Of a DNA stretch of 64,000 nucleotides, positions 44,507 to 53,867 are shown piece by piece. Position numbers and translations under genes: made by a program. The stretch spans positions 242,497 to 306,496 of the forward strand of contig KV918819.1 in the NCBI GenBank assembly GCA_002049455.2, in the 5' to 3' direction. How positions within the stretch are numbered: the stretch's first letter is position 1; every line of letters begins with the position of its first letter. The DNA comes from Porphyra umbilicalis. Its lineage: Eukaryota; Rhodophyta; Bangiophyceae; Bangiales; Bangiaceae. Below the pieces are notes generated by a model. The model saw only the letters and a list, made by a program, of their open reading frames with translations. It made no database searches and was not told the origin of the DNA.

Positions 44507-47500
44507 ATGGACGCTCTCGTCACCTCTTGCCCCGCAGCGGCTATTTCGTCCCTACCAGACGGTCGGCGACGCTTGCTGGAGGCGCGGCTCGGTGCTCCTT
44601 CGCTGCTGCACGCGGCGCCACAGCCGACGGCGGCGACTTCATCCGGGGCATTGGCGCCATTGGACGCGGCGGCGGCGGCGGCCGCCGCGGCGGCGAGGCA
44701 GAACGAGCTTGTGCTACCGACCGACGGCCGTGCCGCCTCTTCGGATCCAGCTGGTGCTGCGGACGCGTCGGTCGCCGCGGTGCGCACTGCCTCCCACCCA
44801 CAGGCGTCGACGCCGTCGTCTCCGCCTCGGCCGCGACCTCCTGCGCAGGTGTCGTACGTCCGAGACGGGTTGATGGACGTCTCACGCTCGTTTGTGCTCA
44901 CGGGTGACGAGGCCGAGGATGAGGAGCCGCCGCCATCTGCGGTCCCCTCGGGGGTGCCCGCCGCGTCGGTCCCACCCTCTCCACCGCCGCCGCCGGTGAC
45001 CGCGGCCGGTATTGTAGCTACTCGGGCGGTCCCTCTCACTGTCCCACCCACCACCACCCCCTTGCCTTCCTCCATCCGGCCGACTGCTGTTGTTGCCACG
45101 CCGGGGGGACGTGGCGCATCTCCACCCCCTCCTCCGGAAGAGACTGCTGAAGATTCTTTTGGCAGCTTCTCGTCAAGGGGCAGCCGCGGCTCCGCCTCTG
45201 GGCCCGCCCGCGTTCGGGTCGTTACCCCCGGTAGCCGGCGGACTCAACCGCGACCGGCACAGCCACCGGGCACCTCCAACAGCAGCCGCGACTCGGGGGA
45301 TGCAGTTGCTGCCGTCGCGCCGGGTGGTGGGGCGGCCGCTGGTGGGGGTCGTCGTGTTGCCGGGGGTACGGGCCGCAAGCGAGGGCGGGGGTCGGCGGCG
45401 GCGTTTGAGCCGACGAAAAACGCGCGGCTGGAGCAGTACTTCAAGCCGGCCGGAGGGGGGCGGGCGGCGCGGCTGGCGGCGGGGTCGCCGGGCTCGTCTG
45501 CCGCCGTCGCTGCCACGGCGACGGCAGGGCTTTCTTCTCCCAACAGCCGGAGCTCGCGGCCAGCGCCGGATGGGGTCGGCGGCGCCACGTGCAGCAGTTG
45601 GGGCGTCACCGACCCGCCGGGGGACTCCCGGGGGGGGGGTGACCGGCCTCCGGCGGGCCCTGCTGCCAGTGGTGGTGGTGGCAGTTCTGCCGTTGGAGGT
45701 GGCCGGCCGGGAGGTGCAGTACCAGCCACAGTGTCACTAGGCGTCGTAGCCAGCCCCATCCGCAGCGACGGCGGTCGGCTGCCGACGCCACGGCGGCTGT
45801 TTGCTGGCGTGGAGGAGCGGGAGGCGGGGTCAGCGACCACGTCGGCGCCTCCGTCGCCGGCGCAGCCAGCGCAGCCGGGGCCCGGCCTGATCTCGGCTCC
45901 CGTTGATGCCGTCGCTGCGGCGTCGGCGGCGGCGGCGGCGGCAGCGGCCGCCACCGCTGCAGAGGAGCTGCGCGTCGCTCGGGAAGAAGCAGCCGCTCTC
46001 AAGGCACAGCTCGAACACACCTCGGTCGAGTTGCAAGCCGGGGTGCGGGCGGCTAAGGCCGAAGCGTTGCGGGAAGCCGAAGCGGCGCGGGCAGCAACGA
46101 CGGCTTTGACTGAGTCGCGCCTGGCTGCGTCGACGGCGGCGGCCGAGGCGGCGACTGCCACCGAGTCCGTAACCGCCACGCGGTCCGCGCTTGAAGCCCA
46201 CATCCGCGCCGTGGCGCGCCACAAGCGCGCCGACGCGGTGGTGGCGGCGGCCGAGGCGTCCCGTCGGCTCGGCCATATTGAAGTGCAGCGGGCGGGCACC
46301 TCCCTCCATGAGGTGTGGGAAGACGGGGCGGAGCTCAAGGCGATGGGCGAGCGTCTGCGGGAGCTGGCCACCCGCAAGGAAGCGACTGAGAAGCGACGCA
46401 AGGAGCTCGCGAAACAACTCCGCGCGCTGTCGGCAAGCACCCCACCGCTGCCACCGGCGTCTTCGCCGTCGGCACGGAGCCAGGAAGCGTCAGCTGCGGT
46501 CGCAGCTGCTGCCGTCGGGGACCGCGTGTCCGCGTCAGCGGTTCCGCACACGCAAACCGCGGCTTATCTGGTTGAGCAAGAGGAGGTGTGCAAGCTGCAG
46601 CTGCTGTCATTCAAGAAGGACGAGGCCGCCTTAGCAGACCAGCGCAGCCGCGCCGAAGCCGAGCGCGCCCTGCTCATCCGGGAGCTCAAACGCCAGCGCG
46701 ACGAGGCGGCGTCCCGCTTCCATGACTACCGTACCCTCAACGACCGTTACGTGCTGATGAGCCTCCTCGGCCGCGGCGGCTTCTCCGAGGTGTACAAGGC
46801 GTATGACTTGGTCGGCCTTCGCCACGTCGCGTGCAAGATTCACCAGCTGGGCACCTACTGGCGGGAGGAGAAGAAGCGCAACTACATCCGCCACGCCACC
46901 CGCGAATACCGAATTCACAAGGCGCTGACGCATCCGCGCGTCGTGCAGCTGCTGGACGTCTTTGAGATCGACGCCTCTTCCTTTTGCACGGTTCTCGAGT
47001 TTTGCGACGGGGGCGACTTGGACGGCCACCTCAAGGCGCGCAAGACTCTGCCGGAGCGGGAGGCCCGCTCCATCACTGCTCAAGTGCTGGCGGGGCTTCT
47101 CTACCTGTCGGAACAACCGCGGCGGGTCATCCACTATGACCTCAAGCCTGGCAACATCCTCTTCCACGACGGGGAGGCCCGCATCACGGATTTTGGGTTG
47201 TCCAAACAGATGGACGCGGCGGCAGGCGGAGCGGCGGCGGCCGGCGCGGGTGGCGGCAGCGTCAGCGGCAGTGACGGCGGAATGGAGTTGACAAGCCAAG
47301 GCGCCGGCACTTACTGGTATCTCCCACCTGAGTGCTTTGAGGTTGGCGACGCGCCGCCCAAGATCAGCGCTAAGGTCGACGTCTGGTCGACAGGCGTCAT
47401 CCTGTACCAGATGCTGTTTGGACGGCGGCCGTTTGGTCACGACCTGACGCAAGAGGGCATCCTGAGGGACCATTCGGTACTCAATGCGCAACTGGTGTTC

Positions 47501-47635
47501 CCGGTGCGGCCGGCCGTGTCGGATTCGGCCAAGACGTTCCTATTGGCATGTCTGACGCGCTCTCAAGCGGAGCGCCCCAACATCCGGACGCTGCTGCAGC
47601 ACCCTTTCATCAAGGCAGGGCGCAAGGCTGTATAG
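44507..47635 (+). CDS. TLK: Tousled-like serine/threonine kinase
   Basis: A 1042-residue single-exon protein from the ATG at 44507. Near the start, SSLPDGRRRLLEARLG matches the N-terminal motif of animal TLKs; further on, ARLEQYFKPAGG matches the TLK DYF-AGG motif. A long Ala/Glu-rich coiled coil covers about residues 480-740 and should drive oligomerisation. The kinase domain (748-1038) has GRGGFSEVYKA, catalytic Lys777 in VACKIH, the TLK-specific HYDLKPGNILF with Asp878, DFG as TDFGLSK with Asp895, and the activation segment SQGAGTYWYLPPECF. All catalytic residues are present. Known TLKs are nuclear, peak in S phase and phosphorylate Asf1, promoting chromatin assembly; plant TOUSLED also affects gene silencing. 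The N-terminal 450 residues are low-complexity and longer than in animals or plants. The start lies at the first ATG before the conserved motif. Confidence 0.95.
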   Translation: MDALVTSCPAAAISSLPDGRRRLLEARLGAPSLLHAAPQPTAATSSGALAPLDAAAAAAAAAARQNELVLPTDGRAASSDPAGAADASVAAVRTASHPQASTPSSPPRPRPPAQVSYVRDGLMDVSRSFVLTGDEAEDEEPPPSAVPSGVPAASVPPSPPPPPVTAAGIVATRAVPLTVPPTTTPLPSSIRPTAVVATPGGRGASPPPPPEETAEDSFGSFSSRGSRGSASGPARVRVVTPGSRRTQPRPAQPPGTSNSSRDSGDAVAAVAPGGGAAAGGGRRVAGGTGRKRGRGSAAAFEPTKNARLEQYFKPAGGGRAARLAAGSPGSSAAVAATATAGLSSPNSRSSRPAPDGVGGATCSSWGVTDPPGDSRGGGDRPPAGPAASGGGGSSAVGGGRPGGAVPATVSLGVVASPIRSDGGRLPTPRRLFAGVEEREAGSATTSAPPSPAQPAQPGPGLISAPVDAVAAASAAAAAAAAATAAEELRVAREEAAALKAQLEHTSVELQAGVRAAKAEALREAEAARAATTALTESRLAASTAAAEAATATESVTATRSALEAHIRAVARHKRADAVVAAAEASRRLGHIEVQRAGTSLHEVWEDGAELKAMGERLRELATRKEATEKRRKELAKQLRALSASTPPLPPASSPSARSQEASAAVAAAAVGDRVSASAVPHTQTAAYLVEQEEVCKLQLLSFKKDEAALADQRSRAEAERALLIRELKRQRDEAASRFHDYRTLNDRYVLMSLLGRGGFSEVYKAYDLVGLRHVACKIHQLGTYWREEKKRNYIRHATREYRIHKALTHPRVVQLLDVFEIDASSFCTVLEFCDGGDLDGHLKARKTLPEREARSITAQVLAGLLYLSEQPRRVIHYDLKPGNILFHDGEARITDFGLSKQMDAAAGGAAAAGAGGGSVSGSDGGMELTSQGAGTYWYLPPECFEVGDAPPKISAKVDVWSTGVILYQMLFGRRPFGHDLTQEGILRDHSVLNAQLVFPVRPAVSDSAKTFLLACLTRSQAERPNIRTLLQHPFIKAGRKAV

Positions 47636-47859
47636 ATGTAGTCGGGAGGTCAGCTGGGGAGCTTCGATTGTGCTTGATTGCCAGAGCCAGCCCTTCTCAG
47701 TGTCAGTTGTGAGGTCGATTTTTTTTGTTTTCGACAGTTGTTCCCGTCTGTCCGGTGTGCCGATACTACAACAAACAACTGTGTGCCTCGTGCACCCACA
47801 TAGCACTACGGGATTCGATCACCGGCTCTGACCGTCACACCATCAAAATACTGGTCTTG

Positions 47860-48265
47860 TGGCGGTTGCGGCGGCCACGGGGAAGCTGCGGGGCGCGAAT
47901 AATGAACGGAAAGACAAACACTTCACACGGCGAGAGGTTGGTATGTCGATTGTGCCGCGTACAGCAACAGCCATTTGCGTCGCGCCGCACGCAGTGCGTC
48001 GTGGAACGTGTCGCATGCGCCGCAGTGCGAGCCATGTCGCGTGGAGATCCGCGAGCACGTCGGTTGACAGACTCCCTGCAAGCATGTCGGTTGACAGACT
48101 CCCTTCCTCCGAGCTCGCCGGTCAGCAGACCCCCCTGTTGAGTTCGTCGCCAGAGCAATGAGGCAGTCCCGCCTACCACCCCAGCTGTCCGTTGCGGCGC
48201 CCACGGCAGTGCGTTGTCGGGTTCTCGGCAGGCAGGCGCTCACTGTAGCTCGCTTGAAAGGAACT
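47860..48265 (+). repeat. Left arm of a large inverted repeat around the TatD gene
   Basis: This segment is the reverse complement of 49968-50345 with moderate divergence. Matching words include AAAGACAAACAC, GTCGCGCCGCACGCAGTGCG, GTGCGTTGTCGGGTTCT and GCTCGCTTGAAAG. It carries a 27-bp internal tandem duplication (GTCGGTTGACAGACTCCC, twice, at 48058 and 48087) that the right arm lacks. No coding frame is conserved between arms. Confidence 0.82.
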
Positions 48266-48274
48266 AACTTTAGA

Positions 48275-48415
48275 GGCGTGGGGCAACAGATTGGCGGTGT
48301 TTTGGCCGGCTGAGGTGGGGGGGGGCGGCTACGACGCCGCGGTCGCCGCCGCTCGCCTGCAGACAGCGCCATACAGGGCGCAGAGGCAGTATCCGTCCCG
48401 TGCGCCCACGCGACC
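48275..48415 (+). pseudogene. Duplicated 3' end of the TatD gene
   Basis: About 140 bases closely match 49818-49957, the last 30 codons and first 40 bases of 3' UTR of the TatD gene: GTGTTTTGGCCGG, GACGCCGCGGTCGCCGCCG and GGGCGCAGAGGCAGTATCC. The copy is in direct orientation but stands alone, without the rest of the gene. It has a premature stop (TGA within GGCTGAGG where the gene has GGACGAGG), so it is a gene fragment, not an exon. Confidence 0.82.
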
Positions 48416-48575
48416 TCCCTAAACTGTAGTAAAGTATGATCGTCTCTGTTTCTATTCCCCTCGCTGGTTCCCCGGCGGTTGCGCACTCCACTAAAAGTTG
48501 CGGTACTGCGCCACCATCTTGACATGCAACAGAACATACTGGGCTCAACCGCAAGCAGGCGAACGTGGCTGCGCA

Positions 48576-48603
48576 GCCCATGTCTCAGCGCTGAGACATG
48601 GGC
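48576..48603. repeat. Perfect 28-bp palindrome
   Basis: GCCCATGTCTCAGC is followed immediately by its exact reverse complement, with no spacer. It lies 326 bases upstream of the TatD start codon, in the presumed promoter region. It could be a dimeric protein site or a cruciform-forming sequence. Confidence 0.9.
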
Positions 48604-48928
48604 GAGGCTTCTTTCGAATCGCATCCGAGAAAACGGCGAGCTGTGGCCCATGGATCACGGCTTTTTCGTGGATCACAACTACAGCTCTTCCTTTATCGCT
48701 GCTCATCCCCGTCGCTCCACCACTCCACAACTCCACCACTCCTCTTGCCATCGCTGCCTTGCCCACCACTAGTGCATCCAACCCTCCACTACTCTCTGCC
48801 GTACTTCACTTGCTCCCACTCTCCCTTCCCGCGCACGACGCTGCTCTTTTGTGTTTCACCGTGTCCACATCGACGACCCCAACCGCTTTACCACGGCGGC
48901 CGCTACCGCCCGCCGCCTCCCCCCCGCC

Positions 48929-49918
48929 ATGTCCCTCTTCATTGATATCGCGGCCAACCTCACCGATGCAATGTTCCAAGGACATTACAATGGCACGGCG
49001 CGACACCCGCCCGACCTGGCGTCGGTCCTCGGCCGCGCCTCAGATGCCGGCGTTGTCCGCACGATCGTCACTGCCGGGGACGTGGCGACGAGCAGCGAGG
49101 CGGCCGCCTTGGCCGCTTCCGCCGCCACCACTACGCACGCCCTCTACTCGACGGTCGGGGTGCATCCGACGCGCGCCGGGGAGGTGCGGCCGCTCGGCGC
49201 TGACAACCCCGCCGGCGGACCGGCCGACGCGATCGCCGGCCTCGCGGCCGTTGCCGCGTCGGCCCCCGGCCGCGTCGTCGCCGTCGGAGAGTGTGGGCTC
49301 GATTACGATCGGTTGCAGTTTTGCGACGCGCCTACGCAGCGCGCTGTGTTTGACCGCCACTTCCCGCTCGCCGCGTCGACCGGGTTGCCCATGTTCCTCC
49401 ACTGCCGCGGGGCGGCCTTCCCCGACTTTCTCGACGCGGTCGCCCGGCACCGTGGCTCCTTCCGGGCAGGCGTCGTACACAGCTTCACGGGCACCCCAGC
49501 AGAGCGGGACGCGGTGCTTGCCATGCCAGAGCTATACCTCGGCGTCAATGGGTGTTCCCTAAAGACCGCCGACAATATTGAAACGGTCAAGGGCATCCCC
49601 CTCGACCGGCTGCTGTTGGAGACAGACGCCCCATACTGCGGCATCCGCGGCACGCACGCAGGCGTCGGGGCGGTTGTGTCGACGTGGCCGGCCAAGGACA
49701 AGAAGAAGTGGGAGGCGGGGGCGACCGTCAAGGGCCGCGTGGAACCGTGCCACATCCGGGCGGTGGCTGAGGTCGTTGCCGCAAGCCGGGGGGTGGACGT
49801 GGAGACGGTCGCGCGGGCGGCGTGGGCCAACAGCGTGGCGGTGTTTTGGCCGGACGAGGTGGGGGGGGGGGGCTATGACGCCGCGGTCGCCGCCGCGCTC
49901 CCGCCAACAGTGCCGTGA
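48929..49918 (+). CDS. TATDN1: TatD-family deoxyribonuclease (TATDN1-like)
   Basis: A 329-residue protein from the ATG at 48929 (CCGCCATGT context), the normal length for TATDN1. Motifs run in order: FIDIAANLTDAMFQG at the N-terminus (eukaryotic members have D-x-x-x-N-L here in place of HxH), YSTVGVHPTRAGEV, VVAVGECGLDYDRLQFCD with the metal-binding Glu, MFLHCRG and VVHSFTGTP with metal-binding His, NGCSLKTADN, and LLLETDAPYCGIRGTHAG with the catalytic Asp. The C-terminal EPCHIRAVAEVVA is also typical. The enzyme is a metal-dependent DNase/exonuclease linked to DNA repair and DNA breakdown in other eukaryotes. The gene is intact, while its 3' end is duplicated upstream and a long inverted repeat flanks it. 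A poly-G run near 49861-49870 encodes Gly residues at the C-terminus. Confidence 0.95.
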   Translation: MSLFIDIAANLTDAMFQGHYNGTARHPPDLASVLGRASDAGVVRTIVTAGDVATSSEAAALAASAATTTHALYSTVGVHPTRAGEVRPLGADNPAGGPADAIAGLAAVAASAPGRVVAVGECGLDYDRLQFCDAPTQRAVFDRHFPLAASTGLPMFLHCRGAAFPDFLDAVARHRGSFRAGVVHSFTGTPAERDAVLAMPELYLGVNGCSLKTADNIETVKGIPLDRLLLETDAPYCGIRGTHAGVGAVVSTWPAKDKKKWEAGATVKGRVEPCHIRAVAEVVAASRGVDVETVARAAWANSVAVFWPDEVGGGGYDAAVAAALPPTVP

Positions 49919-49967
49919 AGGGCGCAGAGGCAGTATCCGTCCCGTGTGCCCAAGCGTGCTCCCTGCC

Positions 49968-50345
49968 AGCTTCTTTCAAGCGAGCTGCAGTGAGCGCCAA
50001 CCTGCCCAGAACCCGACAACGCACTACCGTTGGCGCAGAGATGGCCCGCCGGGGTGCTAACCGGGACTGCTTGGTTGCTCTGGCGACAAAACGCAACGGG
50101 GAGGTCTGCTCACCGGCGAGCTCACAAGGAGTCTGTCAACGGACCTGCTCGCGGGTCTCCACGCGGCATGGCGCGCACTGCGACGTATGCGATGCGTTCT
50201 ACGACGCACTGCGTGCGGCGCGACACAAACTGCTGTTGCTATACGCAACACAATACGACCCCCTCGTCATGTGCAGTGTTTGTCTTTTCGTTTATTATTG
50301 GCGCCCCCACAGCCTCCCCGCAGCCGCCGCCACGGCCACGGCCAC
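49968..50345 (-). repeat. Right arm of the inverted repeat around the TatD gene
   Basis: Reverse complement partner of 47860-48265. It begins about 50 bases after the TatD stop and runs into the 3' flank of the acyltransferase gene. The outer part merges with a GCC-rich run (50330-50415). Confidence 0.82.
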
Positions 50346-50432
50346 CGCTGCCGCCGCCGCCGTCGCTGCCGCCGCTGCCGCCGCCGCCACCGCTGCCGCC
50401 GCCGCCGCCGTCGCCGACCGCCACCCGCAAGC

Positions 50433-51797
50433 TTACACGCCCATCGTCGGTCTCCGTCGGTCCCACACGACCGCCCCCGCCCCGCCCCCCGGCAGGCCGA
50501 GCGTCGTCGGCATCCCCCACAGGTACCAGTGGGGCCCACAAGTGCCGACCACGTTGGGCCACACGCCCAGGTCGTACGCGCGTGCCGACGCGCGGCGGGC
50601 CTCATCGGCCAACTCGTACATCTCAATTGTCGTGCGCCCGTGGGAGAGCAGGTACGCGTGCATTGCCACAAAAATGCCGAGCGCAAACGTGAAGCTCGTG
50701 TTGAGGATGTAGCCAGCCAGGATCAGCGCCGTCACGTCGGCGCGCGGTGGGGGGCCGGGGCCGCCCACCACCACCCCGCCGCTGCCGCTGCCGTTGCCGC
50801 CGCCACCACCACCACTGGCGGTGGACACCCGCACCGCCGCGGCCGCCACCTCTGACACTGCCGTCGTCAGCAGGTGCACCGCATGGTGCCGCGACCGCCG
50901 GCTGCCGACGTGGCTCCCCGCGCCCGTGAGGATGCGGAAAAACGCGGGCCCCGCGACGACGGTCGTGAAGAGGGTGCCGACAAACGCCCAAAAGATAAAG
51001 GAGAGGAAGAACTTGTGGTTACCCGCCCCCACACAATTGGAAATGAACACGCAGTCGTGGTCCATTTTTTGGACGCAGAAGCCGCAGCGTCGGCAGTGGT
51101 GAGTGCGGTCGGGTTTGAAACTCGCGCACTTATGGCAGTAGCGGTACCCGCCGTCGGCGTTGCGCTCATGCACGAGGTGGACGTAGCGGAAAGATGCGCC
51201 GCCACCGCTACCGCCCGCCGTCCCAGTCCCGGTGGTGACCGACCCAGACCGGTCCGCACCCCTTTCCCAGGTGGTCATGGGCGTGCCCGGCCCGCCCGAG
51301 CTGTCGCTATCCTCCATCAGCAGCGCGTCGTGGACGCCCTCCCCGGCTCCGTCCACCCCACCAACACCACCACCACTGGGGGGCACACACCCAACCACCA
51401 TCTCGCGCTCCTGTCCCGCCGCCACGGCCGTGCCCTCTTGGGCGGTGCTTCCCGCCGCCCCTCCAGGAGGCGCCGGCGGCGGAGCCCGCCAGTCATCCGG
51501 CACACTCCCCGGGTCCACCACCACGCACAGGAGGTAGTTGGCAATGACCGCGGCGACGATCGGGTGGAAGACCGCCAGCCCGAGGACAGCACGTAGGGGT
51601 GCCGAAGACAGGAGCGGCAGCAGCGCACCAAAGACGGTGGTGCCCCAGGAGAGGCCAATGATGCCCAGCACGAGCACCACGGGGATGAGCGAGGGCAGGC
51701 GGCCAAAGCGGAAGCGAATAATCCGCACGCCGGGAAAGGCCCACGCGAGTGCACCCCGGTAGGGTGCGCTGAACTTACTGCGGTCAAAGGGAGGCAT
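50433..51797 (-). CDS. zDHHC-type protein S-acyltransferase with DHDC active site
   Basis: A 454-residue minus-strand protein from the ATG at 51797. Four membrane segments flank the Cys-rich domain as in the family: two early (LIPVVLVLGIIGLSWG; VFHPIVAAVIANYLLCVV) and two late (FFLSFIFWAFVGTLFTTVVA; ALILAGYILNTSFTFALGIF). The Cys-rich domain is YCHKCASFKPDRTHHC, RRCGFCVQKMDHDCVF, then ISNCVGAGNHKFF. After the last membrane segment come the TTxE motif (TTIEMYE) and a PaCCT-like AYDLGVWPNVVG. The enzyme would palmitoylate protein cysteines at internal membranes. The signature reads Asp246-His247-Asp248-Cys249: the catalytic Asp, first His and Cys are kept, but the second His is Asp, and the usual CPW after it is CVF. 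The frame is open further upstream; 51797 is the ATG nearest the conserved start. Confidence 0.92.
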   Translation of the reverse strand: MPPFDRSKFSAPYRGALAWAFPGVRIIRFRFGRLPSLIPVVLVLGIIGLSWGTTVFGALLPLLSSAPLRAVLGLAVFHPIVAAVIANYLLCVVVDPGSVPDDWRAPPPAPPGGAAGSTAQEGTAVAAGQEREMVVGCVPPSGGGVGGVDGAGEGVHDALLMEDSDSSGGPGTPMTTWERGADRSGSVTTGTGTAGGSGGGASFRYVHLVHERNADGGYRYCHKCASFKPDRTHHCRRCGFCVQKMDHDCVFISNCVGAGNHKFFLSFIFWAFVGTLFTTVVAGPAFFRILTGAGSHVGSRRSRHHAVHLLTTAVSEVAAAAVRVSTASGGGGGGNGSGSGGVVVGGPGPPPRADVTALILAGYILNTSFTFALGIFVAMHAYLLSHGRTTIEMYELADEARRASARAYDLGVWPNVVGTCGPHWYLWGMPTTLGLPGGGAGAVVWDRRRPTMGV

Positions 51798-53311
51798 AGT
51801 GACTGTACGACGGTGGGGAGGTGCGCCACGGCAGCAGGTGGCACACCCCGAGGCCTCGCAAGCAACACAAACCGCACGAAACAGGACCCCAAAACACGGC
51901 AGTACCCACTTCATGCAGCAACCATACGCGCACCACCTTTGGCGGCAGGGGAAACGGCGGCGGCCCGCAATGTTCCCGCGGTGATGCACTGGCAACGCGA
52001 GTGCGGCGATGACACTCACCATGACGTCGGGCGCCCGAGGCAGCAACGCCAGTGCACAACCGTGTACAGCAGGGATTCCGAAAGGCAGCCAAACTGTAAG
52101 GCGAGAAATGCGGCACTTTTATCAAGTCTTCAACTTGATAGAAAAAAGGACTCGGTGCACAGTGCTCGTATACTTGTCAAGAAGTAAATAGTGACTACAT
52201 GCAGTCTAGCTGTTGCATTAGAGTCGGGTACAGCAGGCTAAGACCAACTAAGTCAATCAGGGGGTGCGGCAGCAAGAGTGTGAGCACCCAACACACACAC
52301 CACCGCCATCGGTGCTCACGCGTTCCAAGCGGCTCTTGCGTGGAGGCGCTACTGCTTGACGCGTACGGCTGCTCCTTTGACCCTCTGTCGCCCACAGATG
52401 CCAGGCACAACTTTGGAAGACAACAGCCTTTTCCTTATTTCGCACGCAGCGTTGCAGTTTTCTCTGTACGCACGCTCGTCCAAAGCTGCTCGTTGCCCTC
52501 TGCGATTCTGCCTTTATTTTTTCGCTCTGGACAGTGCCTAGGAGGATTGTTCTACAGTCTTCAGCCCGACCCTTCGGCCTCTTACTATACGCCCGTCGTA
52601 CTCGTTTATACGTATTCAAAACGCAACGCCGAGCTCTATCGGCAGCTACCGCCGTGCAGTGGCACGGGATGGTACATTTTGCGATGCAGATAGTAGGCGT
52701 CACTCATCACAGGTGACGCGCCCACCCCAGTGTGCACGCTACGCCAGGAGGCAAAGTGTGGCTCCCACGCAAATGGTGGTGTTCTTGTCGCCCTTCCGCA
52801 ACAATTGGACCGTGGCACCCTTAAGCAAGCAGGGGTAACCCCAATTCGTAGGCGTGCACTCCCACTCTTTTGTGAAAGAAATCTAACGCAAGAGGCGGGC
52901 ATTGGGCTTGCTGCTCTGAAGCAGACAAGCAGGATAAAAAGCAGGGGCATAGCCGCATACATACATTTGCGTGTGTGAGAAAGAGTCCACATTGCCTCCC
53001 ACCCACAACGGCGCAAACAAATCGCATTGGCAAGCCGTGCCACGTACCATGTCCATGGATGGAGCCAGAAAGGTAGAGTCTTCTTCACGAAATGCCCACA
53101 GGCAAACCCGAGTGCGCGCAGGTGACAAGGAGTCCCCTACGCGCCATACAAATGCAGACAGGTCAGGTGGCTCGTCCTCTGTACCGCCCTTCTCCTCCAT
53201 ATCCAAACGCCACGTGTGCGGTCCGACGTGAAAATTGCGGGAGCTGACGCACCCACGCTGGTTGTGCAGGTCAAACAACACAAACGTGGATGCACCCGCG
53301 ACATGGCCCCG
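51798..53311. other. Intergenic, no gene seen
   Basis: 5' flank of the acyltransferase gene, then ordinary sequence with many stops. Short frames occur on both strands. None has a domain or a consistent reading. Confidence 0.5.
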
Positions 53312-53867
53312 TCACGACGTATAGGGCGCTTCCAGGGCCTCTGCACAGTCGACCTCATCTGCAAAAACAGAGAGGTCGCGGAGAACCACGGCTGAGATCC
53401 ACGACTGGAGGGTAGGGTACGCTTTCTTGATCACCGGCGTGCCGTCCCCACGCGCAAGAGCCGGCAGGGATTTCAGGATCCTCGGGTCCAGCTGCTTGAG
53501 GTGGAGCGCCCCCAGGACCTCGATGACCTTGGCTTAGGAGTGGTCCGGATCCACCAAGCGCCGCCACACGCACGCCAGGAGCGCGCTCTCGCTGGCCACT
53601 CACAGCTTCGAGCACCTCACGAGGGACGAAAAGATGGGGAGGCCGAGCTCCGTGTTCAAATCATATCGCTTCCGCATCGCGTCAAAGGCGCCCTGCAGGA
53701 ACGAGAAGGTGGCGGTCTGCAGCTCCTCCAACTCGGCGACGCCGGACCACGACAGGTTAGACAGGGAAACCATATTAAAAAGGGCGCAAGCGCAGCGAAC
53801 AGCCTCAGCGCGTGCCACCTCAAAGAGATGGTCCGAAGGAATGTATAAAAAAGAGAAAATCAAACAG
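53312..53867 (-). pseudogene. Degraded protein-coding stretch with two in-frame stops
   Basis: One minus-strand frame reads as a normal protein for about 180 codons. It starts FEVARAEAVRCACALFNMVS, passes ELEELQTATFSFLQGAFDAM and ELGLPIFSSLVRCSKL, then a TGA (53602-53600), then ESALLACVWRRLVDPDHS and a TAA (53536-53534). It resumes KVIEVLGALHLKQLDPRILK and ends LRDLSVFADEVDCAEALEAP before a TGA at 53314. Composition is natural throughout, so the two internal stops mark a decayed gene. An unrecognised intron is possible: GTGAGT begins right at the first stop, but I found no acceptor that keeps the frame. The protein family is not recognised. Confidence 0.5.
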
